A DNA stretch of 64,000 bases. It comes from an uncultured Acidobacteriaceae bacterium. Its GTDB lineage: Bacteria; Acidobacteriota; Terriglobia; Terriglobales; Acidobacteriaceae. The position numbers were made by a program, and so were the translations under genes. This document shows, one piece after another, positions 42,682 through 51,855 of the stretch. Position 1 is the stretch's first letter. Each line of letters begins with the position of its first letter. Below the pieces are notes generated by a model that ran no database searches, had not been told where the DNA came from, and worked only from the letters and a program-made list of their open reading frames with translations. The DNA lies in assembly GCA_903849645.1 (NCBI GenBank), contig CAINJJ010000023.1:92023-156022 (forward strand), read 5' to 3'.

Positions 42682-45600
42682 TCAGAACGAATACCTCAAC
42701 GAAAGCTGCATGAAGCGGGAGTCAGGCGAGTAGCGCTGCAGATTGCGCGTTCCCGTGATCTTGCCCGCGTTGTTGTTGATGTTGGAGTCGCTGGGATTGC
42801 CCAACGCCGGAGTGTTGAAGAGGTTGAAGATGTCGGCGCGGAAGTCCAGCTTGTTTTCGCGATAGACCGCGAAGCTCTTGAAGATGGAGGTGTTGACGCG
42901 CTGATATCCGGGGCCGGGGATCTGGTTGCGGCGTCCGCCCACATAGCCGTAGATGGTTGGGGTGTCCGTGACATAGTTGCCCGCGGTCAGAGGGTGGTCA
43001 CCTTTGATGCCGTCCGCGTTCCACGGATTCTGGAAGGCGCAGGGGTTGAACCAGTGGGTGTGATTCCTGACCGATGCCGGGCAGGAGATGGATGCGTTGT
43101 TGGTGGGTGCGCTGCCGCCGCCAGAGAACGGGCTCTTGATCTGGAGGGCGCGCGAACCGATGTTGTCCGGAGTGCTGATGTTGTTGGGGTAAACGGTGAA
43201 GAAGTTGCCGCTCTGGGCGATGAACATCGCGTTGATCGACCAGCCGCCAACGGTAGCGTCAGCAATTGCGCTGTTGTTGAGGAACTGACGTCCCTTGCCG
43301 AACGGCACATCGTAGAGCGCGTTAAAGGTCAGGCGGTGACGGGTGTCCCAAGGCGACTGCGAGTAGTCGTGCTTGAGCGGAATCAGGTAGTAGTTGGGGT
43401 TGCCGGTATCGCCGCTCGAGCCGAGGGGCGTATCCACATCGTCGATGGAGTGCGACCAGGTGTAGGTGGCCAGCAGGTTGTAGCCGTGGGACATGCGCTT
43501 TTCGATCTTGGCCTGCAGCGCGTTGTAGTCGCTCATGCCCGCATTGACCTGGTTGGAACTGCCGCCAGAGTGCGGGAACGGGCGCTGGTGTTGCGAACCC
43601 TGACCGGGCGCCGCGGCCGCCAGAGGCGAGTTGGCGTCGATAAGGGCGATGATGTGGCGGCCCGTGTTGCCGACGTAGCTTGCCGTGGCCACCATGTCCG
43701 AGGTAAGGCTGCGCTCGAGCGAGAGGTTCCAGCTTTCGGTGTAAGGCGTCTTGGGGTTGATCTCGGCGCCGCGCATCGTGAGGCCTTGGGTGTTGGAAGC
43801 AAAACCGGCCGCGATGATCGCCGAGTAGCCGGTGCCGATATGGAGTCCGTCCGAGGGGCAGAGGTTGGTTCCGCACGCGTCGGGGTTGAAGGTGCCGGTG
43901 AACTGGAAGGGATAGTTCTCACCGAGGTTGGGCCAGTAACCGGTGCTCTCCAGGCCGCCGTAGAAGATGCCGAAGCCTACCCGAACAGAGGTCTTGGCGT
44001 CAGGCGAATAGGCTGCGCCGACGCGCGGGGCGAAGTTGGCCTTCTGCGCATGGAGCAGGTGCGGATCGCTGGTTCTGACCGGGGTGATTCCGTCCCAGGC
44101 CAGAACTGTGGAGTAGTTCGGGTTGTAGGACGTGTTGTTCATGACGGTCTGGGCATAGCTCCAGGCCTCACCAGGAATCAGATACTGCGCCTTGCCGCTG
44201 CCGTAGCCGGTGGTCGAGTTGAAGGAGAAGTTGCCGGCCGTGGGGCTGAACGAGGCCTGGTAGCCGCCTACGTCCTGATAGGGCTGGAAGTACTCCCAGC
44301 GCAAGCCGAGGTTGACCGTGAGATTCTGCTTCACGCGCCAGTCATCCTGGAAGTATGCGGCGTTGTCGGAACGCTGGTCGCCGTTGGTCACTTCGTTGGA
44401 GAGGCCGGCGTCATGCTGCAGGTCGAGCAGGAAGTCGGCAATGCCCGAACCGGTGTTGTTGACCGTGGAACCATCGGCGAGATTCGTCGTGGCGCGCCCG
44501 GTGTAGTTGTAGTAGCCGCGGGAGTCCTGCGGCTGCAGGGTGGAGAAGCGGATGTTCTGGAAGCTTACGCCGCCCTTGAGCGTGTGGCTGCCGGCGATCT
44601 TGGTCACGTTGTCAATGATCTGATAGACGTTCTCGTGCTCGTCGGTGGTGGACCAGGTGGGGCTGCCGAAGCCGGCGAGGCCGCTGACGCTGACCGCGGG
44701 CAGGCCGCCGTTCAACGGCGCAACCGGAATGCCGCCGAAGCCTACGCTGGCAGCGAAGTTGAGGTTGGCCGCGTTGGGATGCTGGAAGCCGGTGTGCAGG
44801 TAGTTGAAGCCAAAGCGCGCTTCGTTGGTCAGCGACTGGGTGAAGACGTGAGTCTCGCTGAACATGAAGTTGGCGCCGTAGTTCTTCTGCTTGCCGTCAT
44901 CGCCGAAGCCGCCGCCGTCGAGGATGTTGCCCAACGGAGGAGCGTTGTGGCCCATTTCATTGGCATAGCTGTAGCGCGAATAGGCCGTGTCCCTTTCGCT
45001 GAAGTTGTAGTCCAAGCGAGCATCCCACTGGAAGGTGTTGTCCAGGACGGCGCGCTGGGCGATGTAGTTGTTGTAGGTGTTGCCGTTGCCGGTGTTGGGC
45101 GCGGGGAAGTAGTTGAGGAACTTCACGGCGGTTTGGTTGAGGATGTTCTTGGTGGCGGCAAAGCTGCTCAGGTCGTTGTTGGGGATGGCAACTGGAGCTG
45201 CCGCGCCGGTCGGGTCCTGATAATAGACCTGGTGCACGTTGCCGTCCGAGGTGAGCCCGGTGTTGAGCAACTCGGAGAGGTTGCCGGAACGCATCAGAGC
45301 CGTGGGGACGTTGTAGGTGCCCGTCTCGCCGAAGGTGATGCGGGTGGCCTGCGCGTCGGCAAAGAAGAAGAGCTTGTTCTTGAAGAACGGTCCGCCCAGG
45401 GTGGCGCCGAACTGGTTGTCGTGATACGCCGGAACCGGCAATTTGCCGTTCGGGTTCCAGTCGTGCACGTCAAAGGCGGTGTTGCGGATGTACTCCCAGG
45501 CGCTGCCGTGGAGGTTGTTGGAGCCGGACTTGATGGACGCGTTGACGACCGCGCCGGCCGAGTGGCCGAACTCAGACGAGTAGTCGCTGGTCTGGACCTT

Positions 45601-46272
45601 GAATTCCGCCAGAGCGTCCGGCGGAGGATTGACCACGAAGCTGGCGCCGTTGTAGAAGTCCACCACGTTGGCGTTGTTGTCCACGCCGTCGAGGATGAAG
45701 TTGTTCTCTTCAGCGCGCTGGCCGTTGGCTTCAAAGTCGCCCTTGCCGCCGCCGCGGGAGCCGTCCGCCACGGCAGTGCCGGCGGACAACTGCGCGATGT
45801 AAACCCAGTTGCGTCCGTTGAGCGGAACGCTCTCAATGGTTTCGGTGTCCATGGTCTGGCCGACCGAGCTCTCCTGGGTCTGCATCAGAGGCGCCTGGGT
45901 GGTCACGGTTACCGTTTCCGTCGTGGCTCCCGGCTTCAGGGCAACATTGACATTGAGTCTCTGCTGGATGGACAGCTTGAGGTTGGTCTGGGTGGTCGTC
46001 TCAAATCCTGGAGCGCCGACCGAGATCTTGTAGTTGCCGATCTTGATGGGAGAAAAGACGAAGCCGCCGGCGCCGTCAGTCTTTGTCCTGAGCACCTGCC
46101 CTTCGTCCACGTTGGTGAGGGTTACGTTGGCATTGCCGATAACGGCGCCGGACGGGTCCTGCACTACACCCGTGATGGTGCCCTGATCAGCCTGGCCAAG
46201 CAGCAAACGTGCGGGCGCAAAGAAGACTGCGAGCGCGAGCACGGTGAGTAACCACTGGCGTTTGAACGTCAT
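42682..46272 (-). CDS. Oar-like TonB-dependent outer membrane receptor
   Basis: The 1196-residue protein starts with a signal peptide, then a carboxypeptidase-regulatory-like domain at about 28-110 (GTITGVVQDPSGAVIG and a KTDGAGGFVF turn). A plug domain follows (NGRNWVYIAQLSAGTA) and then a large beta-barrel ending in Phe (LSLRYSF), as outer membrane barrels do. This architecture is the expanded TonB-dependent receptor family of acidobacteria, usually for polysaccharide or oligosaccharide uptake. GGAGG lies six bases before the ATG at 46272. It is divergent from a LacI regulator with operator-like sites between them. A long plus-strand open frame across this gene is an artefact of composition. 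Confidence 0.93.
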   Translation of the reverse strand: MTFKRQWLLTVLALAVFFAPARLLLGQADQGTITGVVQDPSGAVIGNANVTLTNVDEGQVLRTKTDGAGGFVFSPIKIGNYKISVGAPGFETTTQTNLKLSIQQRLNVNVALKPGATTETVTVTTQAPLMQTQESSVGQTMDTETIESVPLNGRNWVYIAQLSAGTAVADGSRGGGKGDFEANGQRAEENNFILDGVDNNANVVDFYNGASFVVNPPPDALAEFKVQTSDYSSEFGHSAGAVVNASIKSGSNNLHGSAWEYIRNTAFDVHDWNPNGKLPVPAYHDNQFGATLGGPFFKNKLFFFADAQATRITFGETGTYNVPTALMRSGNLSELLNTGLTSDGNVHQVYYQDPTGAAAPVAIPNNDLSSFAATKNILNQTAVKFLNYFPAPNTGNGNTYNNYIAQRAVLDNTFQWDARLDYNFSERDTAYSRYSYANEMGHNAPPLGNILDGGGFGDDGKQKNYGANFMFSETHVFTQSLTNEARFGFNYLHTGFQHPNAANLNFAASVGFGGIPVAPLNGGLPAVSVSGLAGFGSPTWSTTDEHENVYQIIDNVTKIAGSHTLKGGVSFQNIRFSTLQPQDSRGYYNYTGRATTNLADGSTVNNTGSGIADFLLDLQHDAGLSNEVTNGDQRSDNAAYFQDDWRVKQNLTVNLGLRWEYFQPYQDVGGYQASFSPTAGNFSFNSTTGYGSGKAQYLIPGEAWSYAQTVMNNTSYNPNYSTVLAWDGITPVRTSDPHLLHAQKANFAPRVGAAYSPDAKTSVRVGFGIFYGGLESTGYWPNLGENYPFQFTGTFNPDACGTNLCPSDGLHIGTGYSAIIAAGFASNTQGLTMRGAEINPKTPYTESWNLSLERSLTSDMVATASYVGNTGRHIIALIDANSPLAAAAPGQGSQHQRPFPHSGGSSNQVNAGMSDYNALQAKIEKRMSHGYNLLATYTWSHSIDDVDTPLGSSGDTGNPNYYLIPLKHDYSQSPWDTRHRLTFNALYDVPFGKGRQFLNNSAIADATVGGWSINAMFIAQSGNFFTVYPNNISTPDNIGSRALQIKSPFSGGGSAPTNNASISCPASVRNHTHWFNPCAFQNPWNADGIKGDHPLTAGNYVTDTPTIYGYVGGRRNQIPGPGYQRVNTSIFKSFAVYRENKLDFRADIFNLFNTPALGNPSDSNINNNAGKITGTRNLQRYSPDSRFMQLSLRYSF

Positions 46273-46388
46273 GTACTGCCTCCAAATTTCTTTCACTGCT
46301 GGTTCATTGGGTTGAGTTGTGGAGGAGGAAGCGGCCAGGAGCCGAACATAGGGGGCTTAAAACCGTCTCTTGTCCTTGGGGCTCCGCA

Positions 46389-46402
46389 TGTATACGATTA
46401 CA
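46389..46402. promoter_or_regulatory. LacI-family operator-like site 2
   Basis: TGTATACGATTACA is a near palindrome with a central CG and TGTA/TACA ends, the form of LacI-family operators. Its centre is 56 bp from site 1, about five helical turns, which would allow two dimers to bind the same face. Confidence 0.5.
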
Positions 46403-46431
46403 TCCGAGCGTTTCCCAACCACGAAGGGCAC

Positions 46432-46459
46432 AGTACGCCCGCCCCGTAAACGTTGTCAA
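46432..46459 (-). promoter_or_regulatory. Candidate promoter of the TonB receptor gene
   Basis: On the minus strand, a perfect TTGACA (46459-46454) is followed 16 bases later by TACTGT (46437-46432), a weak -10 match. Transcription would start about 150 bases upstream of the receptor ATG. The -35 box overlaps an operator-like site at 46445-46458. Confidence 0.4.
46445..46458. promoter_or_regulatory. LacI-family operator-like site 1
   Basis: CGTAAACGTTGTCA matches the consensus-type LacI/PurR-family operator TGTAAACGTTTACA at 11 of 14 positions, centred on ACGT. It overlaps the candidate -35 box of the divergent TonB receptor gene, which fits repression by the adjacent LacI protein. Confidence 0.5.
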
Positions 46460-46563
46460 GGGCTTTTTTCCAGCCTCTTTTTGCCTCGATTTTTGAAGCA
46501 CTTGGCTCCGCGATTCTCCTCCGCCGTTACAATCGAGTAAATCTTGTCCCCTGAGGGGCGAAT

Positions 46564-47622
46564 ATGTCGATCAGCATGCGCGAGATTGCCAAACTCGCTG
46601 GGGTCTCCAGCGCAACCGTTTCGCGCGTCATCAACGGCTCCAGCCTGGTCACTGATGAAACCGCCCGGCGCATCCAGAAGATCATCCAGGATCTCAACTT
46701 CGTTCCCAATACCAGCGCAATTCACCTCAAGAACGGAAAGAGCCAGATCTACGGCATCATCATCCCGGACCTTACCAACCCGTTTTTCACGGAGCTGGTC
46801 AAGATTTTTGAGGAGCTGCTGGTCCAGAACGAGCAGGAGCTCCTGGTGGCCAACACAGACTTCCATGCCACCCGGATGCAGCGGTCGGTGCGGCGGATGC
46901 TGCTGCGCCGTGTGGACGGGGTCGCCTTGCTGACCTCAGAGCTTGAGGCGGCTTCGCTCGAATCGCTCGTCCAGAACCGCATTCCCGTGGTGACGACGGA
47001 CCATTACCGAATCGCCCCAGGAATGAGCGACATTGTGGTCGATTTTGCCGGGGGGATGGCGCAGATTGTGGCCCATCTCAAGGCTCTTGGACACCGCCAA
47101 CTGGGCTTCATCGGCGGAACCGAAGGGCTGGTCACATCGCGGGTGCGGCGGGAGTCGTTTCTGGATGCGGTGGTGAAGCAGGGCCTCTCTTCGCGGGAGG
47201 GTTGGATCGTCGGCGGCAACTACAAGATCGATGGGGGCTCGGCGGCCATGGCCCGGATTCTCTCCGAGCCGGAGATTCCCACCGCCGTGGTGACGGCCAA
47301 CGACCTGACCGCCATCGGCGCCCTGCGCACCGCCCACGAAAAGGGCCTCAACATCCCTGGGGACATCTCCATCACCGGCTGCGACGACATCGAGATGAGC
47401 GACGTTGTCTTTCCGCCGCTCACCACGCTGCGCATCTCGCGCAAGGAGTATGCGCGGATGTTGTATGCGGCGCTGAGCACAGCAGGGGAAGACCTCAGCC
47501 AGCCCGGCAGGCAGTTCAGGCTGCCCACGACTCTTGTGGTGCGGCAGTCAACGGGGCCTGTTTCCCACCGCAGTTCGACGGTTCGCGCGGCAGGCAAGGC
47601 AACTACCAGAAGAGCACGTTGA
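46564..47622 (+). CDS. LacI-family transcriptional regulator
   Basis: The 352-residue protein has an N-terminal helix-turn-helix (REIAKLAGVSSATVSRVING, about 6-25) with the hinge helix following, and a periplasmic-binding-protein-like sensor domain. GYIIIPDLTNPFF-like text (GIIIPDLTNPFF near 65) and DDIEMSDVVFPPLTTLRISR near 278 are typical. It likely represses the divergent TonB receptor and itself, released by a sugar or derivative; two operator-like sites lie between. The Met at 46564 is preceded by CCTGAGGGGCGAAT. Its end overlaps the convergent symporter gene by 20 bases. Confidence 0.94.
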   Translation: MSISMREIAKLAGVSSATVSRVINGSSLVTDETARRIQKIIQDLNFVPNTSAIHLKNGKSQIYGIIIPDLTNPFFTELVKIFEELLVQNEQELLVANTDFHATRMQRSVRRMLLRRVDGVALLTSELEAASLESLVQNRIPVVTTDHYRIAPGMSDIVVDFAGGMAQIVAHLKALGHRQLGFIGGTEGLVTSRVRRESFLDAVVKQGLSSREGWIVGGNYKIDGGSAAMARILSEPEIPTAVVTANDLTAIGALRTAHEKGLNIPGDISITGCDDIEMSDVVFPPLTTLRISRKEYARMLYAALSTAGEDLSQPGRQFRLPTTLVVRQSTGPVSHRSSTVRAAGKATTRRAR

Positions 47623-49174
47623 GCAGGATGCACACGCCTGCCACCCCCGCTGCCCAAACCGCCGTGGGCCACGACATCCGCATGGGGATGCGCACGGCAG
47701 CTTCGCCTGCTTCCCAGGCAGCCTCTCCGCGCCAGCGGCCAATGACCAGGGTTGCCGCGGCTGTCAGGCTGAAGCTCAGGATGGCGGCGTAGAAGTTGGC
47801 GCTCATGCGGCTTCCATAGTGCAGGAGGCCCGCAAAGACCAACCCCTGGTGGAGTCCCGCGCCGGCAAGGCCGGTCAGCAGCCCGCCGAGCCCGCCGCGG
47901 CCCACCCTGCGCGGCGCAATCGCGGCCAGGGCAACCAGCGCAAATAGTGGCGCGTTGAACGTGGACAGGATCATCTGGATGTATTCCATCAGGCTCTGGA
48001 AGCTGAGCGCCGCATAGGCCCCGCCGATTGAGAGCAGCACCGCTGCCGCGCTGGTGAGGCGCCCTGTCCAAACAAAATGGGACTCGGTCGCTTGCGGTCG
48101 AATCCACGGCTGGTAGACCCCCTGGACCCATGCCGAACTGAACCCCGCCACATTGTTGGCAAAGGTGGAGACGAGGCTCGCCGCAAGCCCCATGACGCCG
48201 ATGGCCACCCAGGAAGGGCTGTAGTAGTGAAGCATCAGCAGGGGCAGGGTCGCGTTCCAGTTAGCCTGGCTGCGTGGGCCCAGCACCAGCGGCGACACAA
48301 CGCCGGGGAGCACAATAAGGAAGACAAACAGCATTTTGGCCGCCGCCATGCTGAGGGGCACAAACGGCACGTCGCTGGCGCGCCGCACCGCGAGCGCCCG
48401 CTGCATCTGGACAAAATCCGTGCTCCAGAAGCCGAAGCCGAGCACCAGCCCCAGACCGGCGACCAGTCCCAGGCGATCCATGGCAGCGTGAGGAGCAAAG
48501 AGAGGCAATGTTTGCCAGGCGTGGACGCGCTGCTGCGGGATGCTGGCCAGCAGGGGCCTGACTCCTCCAAAGTCGTGAACCATCAGGAAGACCAGCGGCA
48601 CCAGCGCCGCCAGGACCACGGCAAAGTGAAGCAATTCAGTGTAAACGGTTGCACGAAACCCGCCCGCAAAGGTGTAGAAGAGCACAAGCGGCGCCGTGAC
48701 CAGCACGCCCTCGAGAAAACTCCAGCCCAGGAAGGCCATCATCACCTGGGCCACGGCGCACAGGCAAACGCCGGCCAGCAGCAGCATGATGGCCGCCATG
48801 CAGAGTGCCACGACCGACCGCGTTTTGGCCCCGTAGTAGCGGGCAATGAAGTCCAGCACGGTGGGATAACGCCCGCGCGCATAGGCGGGCAGCAGCCAGA
48901 AGGCCACCACAACCAGGGCAGGCGCCGCGCCAATCCAGAAAAAATGGCAGGCGAGCATGCCATATTGCGCGCCCAGGGCCATCATGGCAATCACGTCCAG
49001 CGAGCCGCAGTTGGCCGCGATGCAGGCGGAGATGCAGACCCACAGGGGCAGAGCGCCGGTGGCATTGAGAAACTGGTTGGAATCGCGCTTCTTGCGCCCG
49101 GCCAGCAGGCCCACCAGCAGCAACGCGGCAAAGTAGACCGCGGCCAGCAATGAATGAAACCGATTCCATTCCAT
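47603..49174 (-). CDS. Sodium:solute symporter (SSS family)
   Basis: The 523-residue protein has about 13-14 hydrophobic segments, beginning near residue 8, and the SSS-type phrases LYVMTAGGFRATVYTE-like (FYTFAGGFRATVYTELLHF near 164-182) and FSSAWVQGVYQPW near 330. It would carry a sugar, nucleoside or similar solute with sodium across the inner membrane. It converges with lacI, overlapping by 20 bases. Neighbouring receptor and regulator suggest import of a carbohydrate, though the substrate is not readable from sequence. Confidence 0.88.
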   Translation of the reverse strand: MEWNRFHSLLAAVYFAALLLVGLLAGRKKRDSNQFLNATGALPLWVCISACIAANCGSLDVIAMMALGAQYGMLACHFFWIGAAPALVVVAFWLLPAYARGRYPTVLDFIARYYGAKTRSVVALCMAAIMLLLAGVCLCAVAQVMMAFLGWSFLEGVLVTAPLVLFYTFAGGFRATVYTELLHFAVVLAALVPLVFLMVHDFGGVRPLLASIPQQRVHAWQTLPLFAPHAAMDRLGLVAGLGLVLGFGFWSTDFVQMQRALAVRRASDVPFVPLSMAAAKMLFVFLIVLPGVVSPLVLGPRSQANWNATLPLLMLHYYSPSWVAIGVMGLAASLVSTFANNVAGFSSAWVQGVYQPWIRPQATESHFVWTGRLTSAAAVLLSIGGAYAALSFQSLMEYIQMILSTFNAPLFALVALAAIAPRRVGRGGLGGLLTGLAGAGLHQGLVFAGLLHYGSRMSANFYAAILSFSLTAAATLVIGRWRGEAAWEAGEAAVRIPMRMSWPTAVWAAGVAGVCILLNVLFW

Positions 49175-49270
49175 ATCGACTTACATTTCACCCAGTCCGC
49201 AGGCAGGAACTCGCCGCCGCCGCAGGACGATTGTAAGCCAGTGAGCGGAGGATGTGCATGGCGCGCCTGG

Positions 49271-50695
49271 CTACTCCTCAAGCGGGGCGCCGGTGGTATC
49301 CAGAGCGCCCTCCCAGCGGGCCACGACCGCGGCAGCCATGCAGTTGCCGATGACGTTCATCGCGGTGCGGCCCATGTCCAGCAGCACGTCCACCCCGAAG
49401 ATCATCATGACGGCGGCGGTGGGAATGCCCATGGTCGCCGCCGTGGCCAGCAGGATAACCAGTCCGGCGCGGGGCACGCCGGCGATTCCCTTGCTGGCGA
49501 CCATCAGGGTGGCGAGAACCACCAACTGCTGCTCGAAGGAGAGATGAATGCCCGCGGCCTGGGCGGCGAAGAGGGCGCCCATGGAAACGTAGATGCTGCC
49601 GCCCGTCATGTTGAAGCTGTAGCCGGTGGGTATGACAAAGGAGACCATCCAGCGGGGGACGCCGAACTCTTCCATGCGTTCCATGGCGAGGGGCAGGGCG
49701 GCCTCCGATGAGGTGGTGGCGAAGCCCAGGGCGGCCGGCTCGGCCACGGCGGCGGCAAAACGGCCGAGGGGAATGCGTCCGATGAACAGGATGGGAACGA
49801 GAACGAGAAACAAGAAGACGGCGAGCGCGGCATAGTAAGTGGCCAGCAGCTTGGCCAGCGGAAGCAGGGTTGCCAGGCCCATGCTGCCCACGGTGTAAGC
49901 CAGGGCGGCTCCGGCGGCCACCGGGGCCATGACCATGACGATGCGGGTAAGGCGGAAAACGGTGTCGGTGAGCGACTGAAGGACGGAGAGCAGCGGAGCG
50001 CGCTTCTGCTCGGGCAGGGTGGCCAGGGCCGCGCCAAAGAGCAGCGCAAAGATGGCCACCTGCAGAATTTGATTTTCGGCCACGGATTTGGCGATGTTCT
50101 CGGGGAATACATTGACCAGAATCTGCTGCCATCCCTGCGGGTGAGTGGCCGGTGCGGCGGTTTCGATGGAGGTGGGCAGGGTGACGCCGGCTCCCGCCTG
50201 GGTGAGATCGATGGCCAGGGCGCCGAGGATGAGGCCAATGGTGGTGGCTATCTCAAAGAAAATGATGGACTTGATGGCGACGCGGCCCACGCTCTTGAGT
50301 TCGCTGTGGCCGGCGATGCCCGTGACGATGCCGCCGAAGATGAGCGGGGCGACGATCATGCGGATGAGGCGGAGGAAGATGTCGCCGAGAAAGTGGGTTT
50401 GCGTGGCAAGTCCGGGCGCGTCCGCGCCGAGTTCCGCGCCGGCGACCATGGCCAGAAAGGTCCAGAGAAGCAGGGAGCGGCGGCGGAAGGCGGAGGGCGT
50501 GAAAAGGCCCAAAGCGGTCCAGCGCAGGGCGGCGGAAAGCGCGGCGGGCGTATGCAAAAAGCCTGCAACGACGCCGGAGACGAACAGGACGGCGGCCACA
50601 ACGGCAAGCGCATCAAGGACTGTGCGAGGAGGCGGCGAAGAGAGAGGCTCGGCTGTCTGGGTCATGAATGGGCCTTGAGGGATCAAGGTCTTCAT
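49271..50695 (-). CDS. Dicarboxylate/amino acid:cation symporter (DAACS, DctA/GltP type)
   Basis: The 474-residue protein has the eight membrane segments and two hairpins of the glutamate transporter fold. Family motifs are the serine-rich hairpin ATTSSEAALPLAMERM near 328-343, SFVIPTGYSFNMTGGSIY near 350-368, and a DVLLDMGRTAMNVIGNCM end near 438-455. It imports C4-dicarboxylates, glutamate or aspartate with sodium or protons. ATG 50695 and ATG 50665 are both possible starts; neither has a good ribosome site. It is 96 bases upstream of the SSS gene on the same strand. Confidence 0.92.
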   Translation of the reverse strand: MKTLIPQGPFMTQTAEPLSSPPPRTVLDALAVVAAVLFVSGVVAGFLHTPAALSAALRWTALGLFTPSAFRRRSLLLWTFLAMVAGAELGADAPGLATQTHFLGDIFLRLIRMIVAPLIFGGIVTGIAGHSELKSVGRVAIKSIIFFEIATTIGLILGALAIDLTQAGAGVTLPTSIETAAPATHPQGWQQILVNVFPENIAKSVAENQILQVAIFALLFGAALATLPEQKRAPLLSVLQSLTDTVFRLTRIVMVMAPVAAGAALAYTVGSMGLATLLPLAKLLATYYAALAVFLFLVLVPILFIGRIPLGRFAAAVAEPAALGFATTSSEAALPLAMERMEEFGVPRWMVSFVIPTGYSFNMTGGSIYVSMGALFAAQAAGIHLSFEQQLVVLATLMVASKGIAGVPRAGLVILLATAATMGIPTAAVMMIFGVDVLLDMGRTAMNVIGNCMAAAVVARWEGALDTTGAPLEE

Positions 50696-50753
50696 TATGC
50701 AATGGCGACGGCGGATTGCGCCCTATGGTGGCCTTGCGGCGCTGACCAGAGCT

Positions 50754-51074
50754 CTAGGTTGATGACGTGGGAGCGGCAGGGGGCGCCGATGAGGTGGGAG
50801 TGGTGGTGGTCGCCGGGGGGGTGGGGGAGGGTGTGTTGGAGCTTTCGCCGGCAGTCGCTGTGGCGGGGGCGGACTCGGAGGCGGGCTCGCTGGTCTTGGC
50901 GGCGTAGTCGTTTACATACCAGCCTGCGCCCTTGAAGTGGAGCCGGGGGGCGGTGAGCGGACGCTCGAGCACCCCCTCACACTTGGGGCATACGAGCTCC
51001 GGCTCAGCCGAAAAGTTCTGAATTTTCTCAAAGCGGTGGCCGCACTGGGTGCAGCGATAGGCATACAACGGCAA
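50754..51074 (-). CDS. FmdB-type zinc ribbon protein
   Basis: The 106-residue protein begins with the FmdB zinc-ribbon: MPLYAYRCTQCGHRFEKIQN, then CPKC near 29-32, giving four zinc ligands. Residues about 60-106 are a Ser/Thr/Pro/Ala-rich low-complexity tail. These short proteins are widespread; the family name comes from a formamidase regulator but function is mostly unknown. It stands alone between the symporter and the ars region. Confidence 0.85.
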   Translation of the reverse strand: MPLYAYRCTQCGHRFEKIQNFSAEPELVCPKCEGVLERPLTAPRLHFKGAGWYVNDYAAKTSEPASESAPATATAGESSNTPSPTPPATTTTPTSSAPPAAPTSST

Positions 51075-51361
51075 GGTTTCTCACTCCTGCGGGGAAACTT
51101 GACCCACAGTTTCTATTGTAGCGGGATGGGCACAATGGCCTGCAAAAGCGGTCGGGGCATCCGGGATTTCTTTTGGGGGGCAGGCCGGGGGGTCGGACCG
51201 GGCGGCCGGGCTGCGGTTGATTCGGTTTAAAATGAGCAACTTATGCGGCACTTCCGAACGGCTTCCGGCGGGGGCTTTTCCTGCTAGTCTCGCAGGCGCC
51301 CTGAACCCGGAGCCCTTGACAGCGCGGTGGCGGAAGGGCGCATGGGCCGGTTTTTAGCGGC

Positions 51362-51778
51362 TCAGCAGGCGGTGCAGCCGAGGGCTTCGACCAGGACCGG
51401 CAGGGGCGCGCCTTCGAGCGCGGAGGACCGCTGCGGCGCGCCGCAGGCCTTACCGAGGCGCGCCAGGTCGGCTTTCATGGCCTTCTCTTCCCTGACCACC
51501 TCGATGGCTTCGCGGAGGATTCTGGCCGCGCCGGCGTGGGTGGGCGGGACGATGCGGTAGTGCATCCACTTGCCCTCGCGGCGCGCGGCCACCACGCCCG
51601 CCCGGCGCAGATAGGCCAGGTGGCGCGAGATCTTGGGCTGGCTCTGGCCGAGAATCTCCACAAAGTAGCAGACGCAGACCTCGCGGCCGTCCATGAGGTT
51701 GAGCAGGCGCAGGCGGGTGCGGTCAGAGAGGGCCGCAAACAGCAGGGCGAGATCGAAGGCTTTGGCGGCAGGCGTCAC
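51362..51778 (-). CDS. arsR: ArsR-family arsenic-responsive repressor
   Basis: The 138-residue protein is a winged-helix ArsR repressor. ALSDRTRLRLLNLMDGREVCVCYFVEIL (about 16-43) contains the CVC metal-site type and recognition region QSQPKISRHLAYLRRAG near 46-62. The C-terminus holds further Cys (CTAC). It would bind the palindrome at 51788-51807 and leave when As(III) binds. It starts at GTG 51778 and is divergent from arsM-arsC-acr3, the classic arrangement. Identification of the metal as arsenic rests on that context. Confidence 0.92.
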   Translation of the reverse strand: MTPAAKAFDLALLFAALSDRTRLRLLNLMDGREVCVCYFVEILGQSQPKISRHLAYLRRAGVVAARREGKWMHYRIVPPTHAGAARILREAIEVVREEKAMKADLARLGKACGAPQRSSALEGAPLPVLVEALGCTAC

Positions 51779-51787
51779 GACCCAATG

Positions 51788-51826
51788 ATATACGTCTTGA
51801 CGGATATGTCCAGCGGAGAATATATT
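51788..51826 (+). promoter_or_regulatory. arsM promoter and ArsR operator
   Basis: ATATACGTC (51788-51796) and GACGGATAT (51799-51807) form an inverted repeat with 8 of 9 matching and a TT centre, as ArsR-family operators do. The TTGACG at 51797-51802 and TATATT at 51821-51826, 18 bases apart, give a good sigma-70-type promoter whose -35 box lies within the operator. ArsR would block the promoter until arsenite is present. The arsM ATG is 30 bases downstream of the -10 box. Confidence 0.7.
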
Positions 51827-51855
51827 TGCTTTGGCGTATACAAGGAGACCTCAAA

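Noticed and set aside
42595..46251. Plus-strand frame of 1218 codons
   Set aside because: It is the shadow of the TonB receptor gene: Val/Gly/Arg-rich, no start signal, no domain.
51075..51361. Small RNA (SRP or similar) between fmdB-like gene and arsR
   Set aside because: A GGCCGGTTTTT end looks terminator-like, but no conserved SRP, 6S or RNase P element is visible in the stretch.
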